Assembly: GCF_003286915.1 (NCBI RefSeq)
Contig: NZ_QMFY01000001.1
Coordinates: 992,001 to 1,056,000 of the forward strand
Origin: Pseudochryseolinea flava
GTDB lineage: Bacteria; Bacteroidota; Bacteroidia; Cytophagales; Cyclobacteriaceae
DNA length: 64,000 bases
Direction of reading: 5' to 3'
Below, piece by piece: positions 1 through 9,359 of the stretch (position 1 is its first letter; every line of letters begins with the position of its first letter). A model generated the notes under the pieces. The model was not told the origin of the DNA. It searched no databases and saw only the letters and a list, made by a program, of their open reading frames with translations. The position numbers were made by a program, and so were the translations under genes.

Positions 1-2262
1 GCTACAATTTAAAGAGCCTTCCATTTTCGAAGGACGTTTGAAATATCCCTTCTTGTAACCTGTTTCCGGATGACGATAAACTTTCAGCATATACTTATCC
101 CAAATAGGTCTCGCTGATTTTGTACCTGCTCCAAAATCCCACGACGGAAAACGTATACTTCTCTCGTCTCCGCCTACCCAAACACCTGTTACAAGGTTGT
201 GTGTAACACCGATGTACCAACCGTCGGAAGCATTGTCCGTCGTTCCAGTTTTTCCACCGATTTCGTTGTCCTTTTTAAGATCATAGCTTAATCCCAACGA
301 AGTTCCACCAGATTCTTCAACACCACCTTTCAACATGTAAACCATTTTATAAGCCGTTGCTTCATTAATTGCCAAAGTTGTTTTCGGAACAAAGTTTTCA
401 ATTACGTTTCCATTTTTGTCTTCAATGCGCGTGATGTAATACGGCTCAATTGCTAAACCGAGATTGACGAAACCACAATAAGCGCCGACCATATCGTAAA
501 GAGACACATCACTTGTTCCTAAACAGATAGACGGAACAGCATCGAGTTTTGTTTTTATCCCAAGACGCTTGGCAAAATCCACAACATTATCAGGTTTAAC
601 TTTGTCAACCATTTGTGCTGTGATGGAATTGAGTGAACGAGCCATTGCTTGACGAATGGTCATCTTCTCTCCTGATCCGCGTGTACCATCAGCATTGTAC
701 GGCGTCCACGTGCCCCCTGGAACTTGAATCGTCGGTGATATGTCATAGAGTTCTAAACACGGAGAAAAACCATCTTCGATCGCTTTGCCATAAACGAAAG
801 GCTTGAAGGTTGAACCGGGTTGACGTGTTGATTGCTTCACGTGATCGAACTTAAAATACTTATGGTTCAATCCACCCACCCATGCTTTCACAGCACCCGT
901 TGTTGGGTCCATAGACATCATACCACTTTGAAGGAACTTATTGTAATACGCCAATGAGTCCATCGAACTGAACAAAGTATCACGCTCACCTTTCCAGCTG
1001 AAGATCGTCATCTTTTTCTTCTTGTTGAGCATGATTTCAATAGAGTCAGAATTCGTGCCGTAGCGCGAAACAAGATTTTTGTATGTTTCTGTCCGTTTGA
1101 TTTTTTTTGCTAAGAAGTTTTTCACTTCACCGCCGGTGTTCTCATCGACCCAAGGGTTTCTATTCCTTAACTTCCACTGCTTTACAAATTCAGCTTGTAG
1201 TTTCGTCATGTGTTCCGTCATCGCCTCTTCCGCGTAACGTTGCATACGGCTATCTATCGTCGTATAAATTTTTAGACCTGAATCCCAGAGATCGTAGTTG
1301 TGCTCTTTACACCATGCGATTAAATCGTTTCGCAATACGTTTCTGAAATATGTTGCTAATCCTTGGTTTTGATTTTGTACAGCAAACTTTAATTCGATTG
1401 GTGTAACCTTTAGCGAATCGTATAATGATTTGTCGATATACTCGTAGCTATACAGTTTGTAGAGAACTTCATTACGTTTTTTAAAGGCTGCGTCAGGATG
1501 TAGATTGGGATTGAACGCTGATGGGTTTTGTAGCATACCCACAAATACAGCAGACTCAACAATATTTAGACTATCAGGTTGTTTGTTGAAATACGTTTCG
1601 GCGGCTACCTTAATGCCATAAGCATTGCTGCTGAATTCAGTTGTATTGAGATACATCGTGATGATCTCCTCTTTCGTGAAGTTGCGTTCAAGGTGAACCG
1701 AGATGATCCACTCTTTAGTTTTTTGGACAATTCGTCGCGGATACTTTCCAAGCTTCGCGATTGGGCCATCCATTTCTGGATTCAGCGTATATAAGTTTTT
1801 GGCAAGCTGTTGTGTTATTGTACTTCCGCCACCCGCTGGATCAAACGTTAACAACCCCCACACTACACGCACGTACGACCAAAAATCCATTCCGGAGTGC
1901 TTGTAGAAACGACGGTCTTCGGATAACAGTAATGTATTGACTAACTCCGGCGACAGTTGTTCGTAGGTTACCTGACTTCTGTTATAGCGAAAGTAGCGTC
2001 CAAGCGAAACACCGTCGGCTGAAATCAATTCTGATGAAAGGTCGTTCTCTGGATTTTCAATGGCTTTAAGGCTCGGCATTTCTCCATAGAGACCGAACAT
2101 ATTATAGCGGACCGAAAGAATGTACAGTGGAAATCCTATAGCGATGCAGAGGAAAAGTATCCAGATCACTTTAACTGTTTTCTTAAACCATGGTCGATGC
2201 AATAAAAGCGCATCATTGAACTTCTGCAGGATAGTTTTTTTCGAAGAATCGGAGGTATTCAT
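1..2262 (-). CDS. Penicillin-binding protein 1A, bifunctional (3' end cut by window edge)
   Basis: This is a class A penicillin-binding protein that polymerises and cross-links peptidoglycan in the periplasm. I read 754 residues; the C-terminus lies beyond the window. An N-terminal membrane segment sits at about residues 30-50. The GT51 glycosyltransferase domain follows, with EDRRFYKHSG from residue 115 (catalytic Glu) and GGSTITQQLAKNL near 145-157. The transpeptidase domain has the SxxK motif STFK at about 484-487, an SLN motif further on, and KTGTT near 671. The ATG at 2262 is the only Met upstream of the membrane segment, so the gene overlaps the end of the upstream SprE-like gene by 50 bases. 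The two are probably co-transcribed. The family call is firm; the exact start is less so. Confidence 0.93.
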   Translation of the reverse strand, partial: MNTSDSSKKTILQKFNDALLLHRPWFKKTVKVIWILFLCIAIGFPLYILSVRYNMFGLYGEMPSLKAIENPENDLSSELISADGVSLGRYFRYNRSQVTYEQLSPELVNTLLLSEDRRFYKHSGMDFWSYVRVVWGLLTFDPAGGGSTITQQLAKNLYTLNPEMDGPIAKLGKYPRRIVQKTKEWIISVHLERNFTKEEIITMYLNTTEFSSNAYGIKVAAETYFNKQPDSLNIVESAVFVGMLQNPSAFNPNLHPDAAFKKRNEVLYKLYSYEYIDKSLYDSLKVTPIELKFAVQNQNQGLATYFRNVLRNDLIAWCKEHNYDLWDSGLKIYTTIDSRMQRYAEEAMTEHMTKLQAEFVKQWKLRNRNPWVDENTGGEVKNFLAKKIKRTETYKNLVSRYGTNSDSIEIMLNKKKKMTIFSWKGERDTLFSSMDSLAYYNKFLQSGMMSMDPTTGAVKAWVGGLNHKYFKFDHVKQSTRQPGSTFKPFVYGKAIEDGFSPCLELYDISPTIQVPGGTWTPYNADGTRGSGEKMTIRQAMARSLNSITAQMVDKVKPDNVVDFAKRLGIKTKLDAVPSICLGTSDVSLYDMVGAYCGFVNLGLAIEPYYITRIEDKNGNVIENFVPKTTLAINEATAYKMVYMLKGGVEESGGTSLGLSYDLKKDNEIGGKTGTTDNASDGWYIGVTHNLVTGVWVGGDERSIRFPSWDFGAGTKSARPIWDKYMLKVYRHPETGYKKGYFKRPSKMEGSLNCS

Positions 2263-4849
2263 CAAGGCCCTTTGTTCGGTAAAAAATGTCGAAATTGTCT
2301 TTCGTGATTACAAAAGTATTGAATTTATGGTTTCGTAATTCGGTAATGCTCGGAAGCTTTTGATTAAACTTAATCATAAACTCAAGTGCATCGGTAACCT
2401 GTGGTAAATCCGTGACCAGAATCAATCCATAGTCATCAGACAGTTGTAAGTTGCTCGTTTTAAGTTGTAGGCGCGCAAAGTTTTCACTGTTGAATTTCTC
2501 CAACACACTTGTGCCTGCGTTGCTGAGTTTTTCCGCCGACGGGTAAATCATTACAAAGTAATGCGCCTCTTCAAGCGACTTTATGTATTGTATGCCCTTT
2601 TGCTTTTCCTGATTCTGTTGGAAGTCTTTCGACGTTTGTAACAGACTCTTTGCATATTCCGTGATCTTCTCCATCGGATATTTTTGGATGAATTGATCAA
2701 GCTCGTATTGATACTGATTTATATTTTCAGTTTCACCGACAATCAAAATTCTGAGCAAGTCCAGCGTGGGTTTAAATGACGTTTCCCCCAAAGCCATCGC
2801 TTCATCGATGTATTTGGATGAAGTTGTAAAATCACCCTGCTCATAAGCCTCGTACGCAGACTTATAGATAACTTTTTGTTTTTCGACGGCGAGACTGGAT
2901 TCTACCAAATAATTTGGATTGAGCAGAATTTTGGTATACGTCGAATTTGGATAGAGTTCTTTTAACCTTGATGCAAAGAAATCAGCTTTCGTCTGATCTG
3001 TTTCTTTAAAGATCAGATAGAGCTTATAGAGTACCTCGGCTTCATGATCGCTTCCAGGGAAACGTCTGAGCAATGTTGTATAGGAGTCTACTGCATTGTC
3101 TTTTTCTTGAAGCTTGAAATAGTAGATGTCTCCCAAATTAAAATAAGCCTCTTCAATTTTCTTCAAGGCCACCTTACGCTGTTCTTCGGTGCGAGGTATT
3201 TCTTTATTGACCCGATCATATTCTTGCGCAACCGGATCAGCTGCCGGCAGATCTTTCTGATTCGCAGCCTGAGCTGTTGTATCGGTTTCGGTCGGTGTAG
3301 GCAAACTGTTTGCCGTAGCTACCGCGATACGATTTGATCGACGCCAATTATCTTCTAGTGGAACATCTCCCCAAGTTCGTTTAAATTCGTTCTGCCCAAT
3401 TGACATTGCTGACGAATTGCCGAAGTACCAACTGGTGTTTTCATTTTCGTTTTCGCCCGTTGAAAAAACATTGTTGTCGTTGGCTTCGATGCTGATGCGA
3501 TTTGATTTTTTCTTTGCCTTTTCTTTCTTCTCTTCAGCAGCTTTCCGTATTTGATAAGCTGAATCAATTCTTCCACGAAGCTGTACCGAATCGAGGCTTG
3601 CCATTGCTAAGAGGCTATCCTGCCATTGAATCGTTTTTAGATTTTTGACAAACTCTGCTAAGATCAACTGTCGCTCTTTTATCTGAGCATATCCTTCATA
3701 GTCTTTCGAAAGCGCATTGATAGCACTATCATAATAAGCCGCAGAGAGTTCAAACTTGCGCAAGGTATCGTAATACACTTCGCCAAGGCGTAGGTACGCT
3801 TCTCCATCAATACGTTTATTATTTCCAGTGCGCACGGCGAGGTTGAAATTTTCAATACCCTCCTTTAGATTTTTCTGCTTGAGTTCAAACACGCCCATTT
3901 CATAATAGATCTTGTCTCTGAACTCTTTGTTCTTACTGTCTTTTAAGAGTTGCTTGAATGATTTCCTGGCTGCATTTACGTCGCGACTCCTTGAGATCTC
4001 TGTTACTTGGGCCATGTATAGACGAGCGTAAAAATCTACTTCATACGCAGGGTTGGTGCTAATACATTTTTTATAAAATCCATAGGCTTCATCTTCGAAT
4101 CCTAATTTTTGATAGATCTGTCCGATGATGAAATATACGCGCCCAGGACGATCGCGTTTTTTTAACAATGGAACGGCGCTGGTGAGGTTACGAACCATTT
4201 TATCGAGATCTTCAAGATTTTGATAGTAGTAAGCTTTCTCAAGATAGAGTGCTTTGCGATTTGCTTTGTTCATGATAGGCTCCTCTTTCTGCAAAAAGTC
4301 TATCGCTGCTTGCGCATTATTGTATTCTTTTTTTTCGGTAAACGTTCTTACCAAATGAATGATGGCAGTATGTCGTGCGTGAATATCATCACTTTTGGTG
4401 TTAACATATTTAAAGGTTTGAATGGCATTGCCCCAGTCCATGCTGTAGAAACGCGCGCGACCTACGAGTATATAGTTATCATCCACCCATTTGCTGTTAG
4501 GGTGACGTTGTATGGCAATCGACGCCATCTTTACAGCCTCTTGAATTTCTTTATCATAGCCTTTGGCCACAGCCGAGTCCAACGCAGGGTAAAGACGGAG
4601 AATTCGGTTATAGTCGTCGGTAAGACTACCCCAAACGAGGTCGTCTACTTTTTTTAGTTCTTCGCGTGAATAATAATATCCATTATAATGGGCAGTAGTG
4701 TTGTGATACGCTTTGCTGGTCCAGGAACGACTTTCTGAGGAACATCTTAATAGTAGCGGTAAACAGCCGATGGAAATAATAAAGAGGGCAATCCTTTTCA
4801 AGCGGGTAGTATTTGTAAACAGTAAAAACGCAAAAAACCTACATTCCAT
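2213..4849 (-). CDS. sprE: SprE/PorW-like TPR lipoprotein
   Basis: A large TPR protein of about 878 residues resembling SprE of Flavobacterium and PorW of Porphyromonas, outer-membrane-associated lipoproteins needed for type IX secretion and, in gliders, motility. An N-terminal hydrophobic stretch ends in LLLRCSSE, with Cys as the probable lipid site; the Arg before it makes a poor lipobox. The family-like segment AYHNTTAHYNGYYYSREEL follows, then many TPR-like helical repeats and a low-complexity Lys/Asn/Glu linker in the middle. The ATG at 4849 is the likely start; a TTG at 4801 would give a tighter 23-residue signal peptide and is a real alternative. The open frame extends further upstream, but only with a TTG start. 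It is divergent from the M23 peptidase gene. The family call is by N-terminal resemblance and architecture. Confidence 0.82.
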   Translation of the reverse strand: MECRFFAFLLFTNTTRLKRIALFIISIGCLPLLLRCSSESRSWTSKAYHNTTAHYNGYYYSREELKKVDDLVWGSLTDDYNRILRLYPALDSAVAKGYDKEIQEAVKMASIAIQRHPNSKWVDDNYILVGRARFYSMDWGNAIQTFKYVNTKSDDIHARHTAIIHLVRTFTEKKEYNNAQAAIDFLQKEEPIMNKANRKALYLEKAYYYQNLEDLDKMVRNLTSAVPLLKKRDRPGRVYFIIGQIYQKLGFEDEAYGFYKKCISTNPAYEVDFYARLYMAQVTEISRSRDVNAARKSFKQLLKDSKNKEFRDKIYYEMGVFELKQKNLKEGIENFNLAVRTGNNKRIDGEAYLRLGEVYYDTLRKFELSAAYYDSAINALSKDYEGYAQIKERQLILAEFVKNLKTIQWQDSLLAMASLDSVQLRGRIDSAYQIRKAAEEKKEKAKKKSNRISIEANDNNVFSTGENENENTSWYFGNSSAMSIGQNEFKRTWGDVPLEDNWRRSNRIAVATANSLPTPTETDTTAQAANQKDLPAADPVAQEYDRVNKEIPRTEEQRKVALKKIEEAYFNLGDIYYFKLQEKDNAVDSYTTLLRRFPGSDHEAEVLYKLYLIFKETDQTKADFFASRLKELYPNSTYTKILLNPNYLVESSLAVEKQKVIYKSAYEAYEQGDFTTSSKYIDEAMALGETSFKPTLDLLRILIVGETENINQYQYELDQFIQKYPMEKITEYAKSLLQTSKDFQQNQEKQKGIQYIKSLEEAHYFVMIYPSAEKLSNAGTSVLEKFNSENFARLQLKTSNLQLSDDYGLILVTDLPQVTDALEFMIKFNQKLPSITELRNHKFNTFVITKDNFDIFYRTKGLDEYLRFFEKNYPAEVQ

Positions 4850-4872
4850 ATTATTATAGACCTCGGATTCTC

Positions 4873-4880
4873 TAATTTTG
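4873..4880 (+). promoter_or_regulatory. Possible Bacteroidetes -7 element (TAATTTTG) before M23 gene
   Basis: TAATTTTG matches the TAnnTTTG -7 consensus of Bacteroidetes and lies 17 bases upstream of the TTG start of the M23 peptidase gene. No convincing -33 TTTG is seen at the expected distance, so this is a weak call. Confidence 0.35.
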
Positions 4881-4897
4881 TCCGAAAATCTCAAATT

Positions 4898-5746
4898 TTG
4901 AAAGCAAAGAAAACACTATCGAACAGACTAACGACCCGGTATCAGCTCATTATTCGTAACGAAGAGAATTTTGCCGAGAAAACCAGCTTGGGTTTTACCT
5001 ATTCGAAAGTTATTCTTTTTTCAGTGATTTTGTTTGCTGCTCTCTTCCTGTTGAGTCTTTTCATGACGAAGACCATTTTAGCGAAGTGGTTTGACCCGAA
5101 GCACGAGCAGATGGTTTTAAATAAACGGCTTTATGAATTGGCGCAAATGGTGGATTCGTTGGAAACGCGGAATCGGCAACGAAGCGAGTTCATCGCCAGT
5201 ATTCAGCGTCGCTTAAGAGGTGAAAAAGATTCTGTCGTGGTGCAAAGCGAGGAGAGTACACCATCAACCACGCGGCCATCACTCAAAGCACCCGCAAGTG
5301 ATTCAACTTTTAGGAAAGATTTTGAGGCGTCTGATTTGTCGCTCATTACCTTGGCAAATTCAAAAGCCAGAGAATTGCAGGGAACATTCTTTCCGCCGAT
5401 ATCAGGATTTATCTCTGATCATTTTGACGCGAAGAAGGGCCACATGGGTACCGACATTGTAGCGAAGGCAAATGAACCCGTGAAATGTATTGCCGATGGG
5501 ACGGTCATTTTTTCATCGTGGACGCAAGACTCAGGTTATGTTATAATGGTGCAGCACCGCGGCAATGTGATATCAGCATATAAGCACAATGCACAACTTT
5601 TAAAAAAAGTTGGTACTTTTGTTAATGGAGGCGAAATTATTTCTATAGTTGGCAACAGTGGTGAGCTCTCCAACGGACCGCATTTGCACTTTGAACTGTG
5701 GTACAATGGGAACGCTTTAAACCCAGAAGAATTTGTCACTTTTTAA
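4898..5746 (+). CDS. M23 family metallopeptidase, membrane-anchored (LytM-like)
   Basis: A cell-wall endopeptidase-like protein of 282 residues. One membrane segment lies at about residues 35-57, followed by a probable coiled coil (about 70-110) and a C-terminal M23 domain. The zinc-binding motifs are visible as HMGTDI and, near the end, HLHFELW. The protein would be anchored in the inner membrane with its catalytic domain in the periplasm. The start is a TTG at 4898; no ATG precedes the membrane segment, and the family's N-terminus (a basic stretch, then LIIRNEENF) fits this start. The bactofilin gene begins 11 bases after its stop, a pairing seen elsewhere between bactofilins and M23 hydrolases. 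Confidence 0.88.
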   Translation: MKAKKTLSNRLTTRYQLIIRNEENFAEKTSLGFTYSKVILFSVILFAALFLLSLFMTKTILAKWFDPKHEQMVLNKRLYELAQMVDSLETRNRQRSEFIASIQRRLRGEKDSVVVQSEESTPSTTRPSLKAPASDSTFRKDFEASDLSLITLANSKARELQGTFFPPISGFISDHFDAKKGHMGTDIVAKANEPVKCIADGTVIFSSWTQDSGYVIMVQHRGNVISAYKHNAQLLKKVGTFVNGGEIISIVGNSGELSNGPHLHFELWYNGNALNPEEFVTF

Positions 5747-5757
5747 ACAACAACGTC

Positions 5758-6192
5758 ATGCTAACTTCTAAAGAACAAAAACGGGCAGCCGAAGAGATCA
5801 GCAACTCAAGCAATACCATCGGCAAGGGCACGTTTCTCGAGGGAAACATCGAGACTTACGGAAACATCCGTATCGAAGGCAAAGTTACCGGCAATATCAA
5901 ATCGAAATCGAAGGTAGCACTAGGTCCTCAAGCACACATTCAAGGAAACATCATCGCGCAAAATGCTGACGTTGAAGGCGAGGTAAAAGGTAAACTTGAA
6001 ATTTCCGAGCTTCTTGTACTAAAAGCAACGGCTGTTATCAATGGAGACATTGTTACCGGTAAGATGGTAGTTGAGCCAGGCGCAGTGTTCAATGGGACTT
6101 GTAAGATGGGCGCTGTAGTGAAGGACATTAAAATAGGAGCTGACAATGGCCTCACAAGAGCCATCCCACAATCCGAAGCCAAGACAATCTAA
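5758..6192 (+). CDS. Bactofilin
   Basis: A 144-residue polymer-forming bactofilin (DUF583). The central region, about residues 20-115, is a beta-helical repeat with regularly spaced Gly and hydrophobic residues (GNIETYGNIRIEGKVTGNIK and similar units), flanked by short polar tails. Bactofilins form nucleotide-free filaments that position cell-wall enzymes. The adjacent upstream M23 peptidase fits that role. The start is the ATG at 5758; an in-frame TTG further upstream would add a tail inside the peptidase gene and is unlikely. The gene's end overlaps the next gene by 47 bases. Confidence 0.9.
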   Translation: MLTSKEQKRAAEEISNSSNTIGKGTFLEGNIETYGNIRIEGKVTGNIKSKSKVALGPQAHIQGNIIAQNADVEGEVKGKLEISELLVLKATAVINGDIVTGKMVVEPGAVFNGTCKMGAVVKDIKIGADNGLTRAIPQSEAKTI

Positions 6193-6382
6193 CGCGTACC
6201 TCAAATATAGTGGCCTGGCCTTTCAGCTCTTGGCCGCTATTGGTGTTTTGGGATGGCTTGGTTATCTGCTTGATGCATACCTCGGATTAAAATTTCCTGC
6301 TTTTATGCTTCTTTTCGGATTTGGTGCATTTGGTGGCATGATGTACCAAATCTATAGGTCTATTAATCGCGATAATTCTTGA
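6146..6382 (+). CDS. AtpZ/AtpI-like small membrane protein
   Basis: A 78-residue protein with a polar N-terminus and two hydrophobic segments at about residues 25-45 and 50-70, joined by the short loop LLDAYLGLK. This matches the AtpZ/AtpI type of small proteins that precede ATP synthase genes and are linked to c-ring assembly or cation handling. The start ATG at 6146 lies inside the bactofilin gene, a 47-base overlap. The next gene overlaps its stop by four bases. The family call comes from size, topology and position. Confidence 0.75.
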   Translation: MASQEPSHNPKPRQSNAYLKYSGLAFQLLAAIGVLGWLGYLLDAYLGLKFPAFMLLFGFGAFGGMMYQIYRSINRDNS

Positions 6383-6738
6383 CTAAGTTTTTTATTGCTC
6401 TACTGAGTTCAGCGATCCTGATCGCTACGGGGTGTCTTGTTGGTTCGGCTGAAGCCTATTGGCTTGTACCATCCTATTTTCTTGAGACGTTACTTCTTTT
6501 GGCGTTTGCCACTGGCTTCCTTTATATCTATTTGGATCGTGCGGCAAAAGATATGTTTGTTCAAATGTATTTGCTCACCATCACCGTAAAAATTCTCGCC
6601 TTTGGCGCATATATCCTTATCATTGTTTTGTCAGACCAAGCTCATGCCCTAGGAAATGTGGTGTTTTTTATGGTGGCTTATTCGGTATTTACGGCGCTTG
6701 AGATCGTGTTTCTCTATCGGAAAAAAACACGCTCCTGA
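6379..6738 (+). CDS. Small membrane protein upstream of atpB, AtpI-like position
   Basis: A 119-residue protein with four predicted membrane segments and no other visible motif. It starts at a TTG whose last two bases form part of the upstream TGA stop (TTGA overlap), so it is very probably translationally coupled to the AtpZ-like gene. Proteins of this size and topology often occupy this position before atpB in Bacteroidetes and are annotated as hypothetical or AtpI-like. Its exact role cannot be read from the sequence. Confidence 0.65.
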   Translation: MTKFFIALLSSAILIATGCLVGSAEAYWLVPSYFLETLLLLAFATGFLYIYLDRAAKDMFVQMYLLTITVKILAFGAYILIIVLSDQAHALGNVVFFMVAYSVFTALEIVFLYRKKTRS

Positions 6739-6777
6739 CACACGGTTTTTGGAGGCAAAATATTTTTAAAACATTTT

Positions 6778-6804
6778 TTTGTGGAGGTATAATGAATACC
6801 TTTG
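6778..6804 (+). promoter_or_regulatory. Probable promoter of atpB operon
   Basis: TACCTTTG at 6797-6804 fits the -7 consensus TAnnTTTG. A TTTG at 6778-6781 could be the -33 element, but the 15-base spacing is shorter than the usual 17-20. It starts 36 bases before the atpB ATG, so atpB onward may be expressed separately from the bactofilin/AtpZ genes. Confidence 0.5.
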
Positions 6805-6839
6805 CGGTCGGATTTCAAAAGCCTCCGAAATAAGCCAAA

Positions 6840-7901
6840 ATGAGCGTTTTCTCCAGCCTCCTAAGACAATCTGCCGCGTTTTGCATCATTTTTTTTGCAG
6901 TTTTTTCTTTTGCTAACGCACAAGAAGAACACACGCCTAAAGCAACAGAACACGCATCTGAAGAACATCCATCAGAGAAGAAAGAAAACATCAGTGACGT
7001 CATCCTTCACCACGTGATGGACGACCATATCTGGCACTTGTGGGACGGACACTATGGCACAATCTATCTGCCGGTGATTGCTTACACTAGCGAAGGCTTG
7101 AAACTGTTCTCATCACATAACTTTTACGATGACCATCACCACGCAACAAAAGAATACGAAGGGCTTAAGTTGGATCACGGTCACATTGTTGAAGTAAGTA
7201 CAGGAAAGTCAGCATTCGATCTTTCGATCACAAAGAATGTTGCCATGCTCTTTATCAATGCCATTCTATTGCTTCTTATTTTCACAGCTGTTGCAAGAGG
7301 CTATAAGAAGAATGCTGGCAAAGCTCCTTCTGGAATCCAATCTTTCTTTGAACCGATTATCATCTTTGTAAGGGACGAAGTAGTGAAGCCAAACATCGGT
7401 CATCACTACGCGAAGTTTATGCCTTACATGCTTACATTATTCTTCTTTATCCTTTTTGGAAACTTGCTAGGGCTTCTTCCTGGTGCGGGTAACTTGACGG
7501 GGAACATCGCAGTAACATTGGTATTGGCCGTATTGACTTTCATTATCACCAATGCGAATGGAAATAAGGCATACTGGGGTCACATTTTCTGGACACCAGG
7601 TGTTCCGCTTCCATTGAGAGTGGTAATCCTTCCCGTTGAGATCCTGGGAATTTTCACAAAGCCAATTTCATTAACGCTTCGTTTATTCGTGGCGATCACT
7701 GCGGGTCACATCGTATTGCTGAGTTTGATTGGTTTGGCGTTCATTTTCCAGAGCTACTGGGTTGGCTTGGGGTCATCACTGATGGTATTGTTTATCAACC
7801 TCATTGAACTTTTGGTTGCAGGTATCCAGGCATATGTATTCACGCTGTTTTCGTCCTTATATATTGGGATGGCGATAGCAGAACACGACGATCATCATTA
7901 A
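6840..7901 (+). CDS. atpB: ATP synthase F0 subunit a
   Basis: Subunit a of the F1F0 ATP synthase, forming the proton half-channels beside the c-ring. The 353-residue protein is longer than the E. coli version. It begins with a signal-peptide-like segment (residues 1-27) and a His/Glu-rich periplasmic stretch (about 28-120), both common in Bacteroidetes. Membrane helices follow. The essential Arg is visible as R281 in LTLRLFVA, and the helix with AGHIVLLSL follows it. It heads the run a-c-b-delta-alpha-gamma. Confidence 0.96.
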   Translation: MSVFSSLLRQSAAFCIIFFAVFSFANAQEEHTPKATEHASEEHPSEKKENISDVILHHVMDDHIWHLWDGHYGTIYLPVIAYTSEGLKLFSSHNFYDDHHHATKEYEGLKLDHGHIVEVSTGKSAFDLSITKNVAMLFINAILLLLIFTAVARGYKKNAGKAPSGIQSFFEPIIIFVRDEVVKPNIGHHYAKFMPYMLTLFFFILFGNLLGLLPGAGNLTGNIAVTLVLAVLTFIITNANGNKAYWGHIFWTPGVPLPLRVVILPVEILGIFTKPISLTLRLFVAITAGHIVLLSLIGLAFIFQSYWVGLGSSLMVLFINLIELLVAGIQAYVFTLFSSLYIGMAIAEHDDHH

Positions 7902-7957
7902 TAAATAGATTAAAGATTTTCTCTTGGGTGACCAGGAGATTTGTTTCACTTAAATAA

Positions 7958-8215
<258 letters not shown>

Positions 8216-8288
8216 CAAACATTGAACTTGCCTTAGGCACTTGGCCGGGCAGGTTCTTTTAATTTGAACAAACACATTCAATAAACTT

Positions 8289-8783
8289 ATGGAATTTCTC
8301 ACCCCCGGCTCGGGACTAATCTTTTGGCAGTTTGTAATCTTTGTAGGATTATTTTTCCTTTTAAAAGCGCTGGCATGGAAGCCCATCCTTAGTTCACTTA
8401 AGGAGCGTGAAAATTCCATCGAAGAAGCTTTGTCAACAGCGGAGAAAGCACGTGCAGAAATGGCGCGCCTTAAGTCCGACAATGAAAAGCTTTTGAAAGA
8501 AGCGCGTGAAGAGCGCGACAGAATTCTTCGTGAAGCACGTGAAGTTGCTGCGCGTATGAAAGACGAAGCTCAGCTTGACGCAAAGAAAGCAGCCGATAAA
8601 ATTGTAGAAGATGCGCGTGCGGCAATCAACATTGAAAAGCAAGCTGCATTGAAAGAAGTTAAAATCCAGGTGGCGACTTTCTCGCTTCAAATTGCAGAGA
8701 AGCTTTTGAAGAAGAACCTCGCTGGGGATAAAGAACAGAAAGAGTTGGTTGAAAACTTCATCAAAGACGCGAAACTTAACTAA
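8289..8783 (+). CDS. atpF: ATP synthase F0 subunit b
   Basis: The 164-residue peripheral stalk subunit. An N-terminal membrane helix (about residues 8-28) is followed by a long charged helix rich in Ala, Glu, Lys and Arg, the expected right-handed coiled coil that reaches the delta subunit. Its stop is followed three bases later by the atpH start, so the two are probably translated together. Confidence 0.95.
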   Translation: MEFLTPGSGLIFWQFVIFVGLFFLLKALAWKPILSSLKERENSIEEALSTAEKARAEMARLKSDNEKLLKEAREERDRILREAREVAARMKDEAQLDAKKAADKIVEDARAAINIEKQAALKEVKIQVATFSLQIAEKLLKKNLAGDKEQKELVENFIKDAKLN

Positions 8784-8786
8784 CCA

Positions 8787-9347
8787 ATGGTAGATTCAAG
8801 AGCTGCATCGCGTTACGCCAAATCACTTCTGGGTCTTGCTATCGAGCAAAATGCACTCGATCAAGTGCAGGCCGATATGCAATTGTTTTCGAAAGTGGTT
8901 GATGGTAGCAAGGAACTTGGCCTTGTGTTGCGTAACCCTATCATCAAACACGATAAGAAAAGAGATATCCTTGAAAAACTTTTCAAAGGAAAGGTGCACA
9001 GCCTAACCATGGCCATCATCGACATCATTACAAAAAAGAATCGCGAACCATTGTTGCCTGTTATTGCAAAAGAATTTCAGGCGCAATACAACGAATATAA
9101 AGGGGTTGGTAAAGCTACTGTTACCACCGCAGTTCCGCTGGATGCAAAACTCCGCGGTGAAATCGAGAAAATCGTGAAAGATCTTAGCAATAAGAAGTCG
9201 ATCGATTTGACCGAAAAAGTAGACGCAAGTTTAATCGGTGGATTTGTACTCAATGTTGGCGATCGCCAAATCGATGCATCTATCAAGAGCAAACTGAAGT
9301 CGCTGAAAGTAGAATTTACTCAGAACCCATTCATTAAAGAATTTTAA
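8787..9347 (+). CDS. atpH: ATP synthase F1 subunit delta
   Basis: The 186-residue delta (OSCP) subunit that links the peripheral stalk to the F1 head. The N-terminal six-helix domain begins with the family-like SRAASRYAKSLLGLA. The C-terminal part carries the conserved segment VDASLIGGFVLNVGDRQIDASIKSKL. It sits in the normal position between b and alpha. Confidence 0.95.
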   Translation: MVDSRAASRYAKSLLGLAIEQNALDQVQADMQLFSKVVDGSKELGLVLRNPIIKHDKKRDILEKLFKGKVHSLTMAIIDIITKKNREPLLPVIAKEFQAQYNEYKGVGKATVTTAVPLDAKLRGEIEKIVKDLSNKKSIDLTEKVDASLIGGFVLNVGDRQIDASIKSKLKSLKVEFTQNPFIKEF

Positions 9348-9359
9348 TCTCCTATAACC

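Noticed and set aside
4220-4657. 145-residue plus-strand ORF inside the SprE-like gene
   Set aside because: It is antisense to a well-supported TPR gene, has no family features and an odd Phe/Val-rich composition typical of antisense frames.
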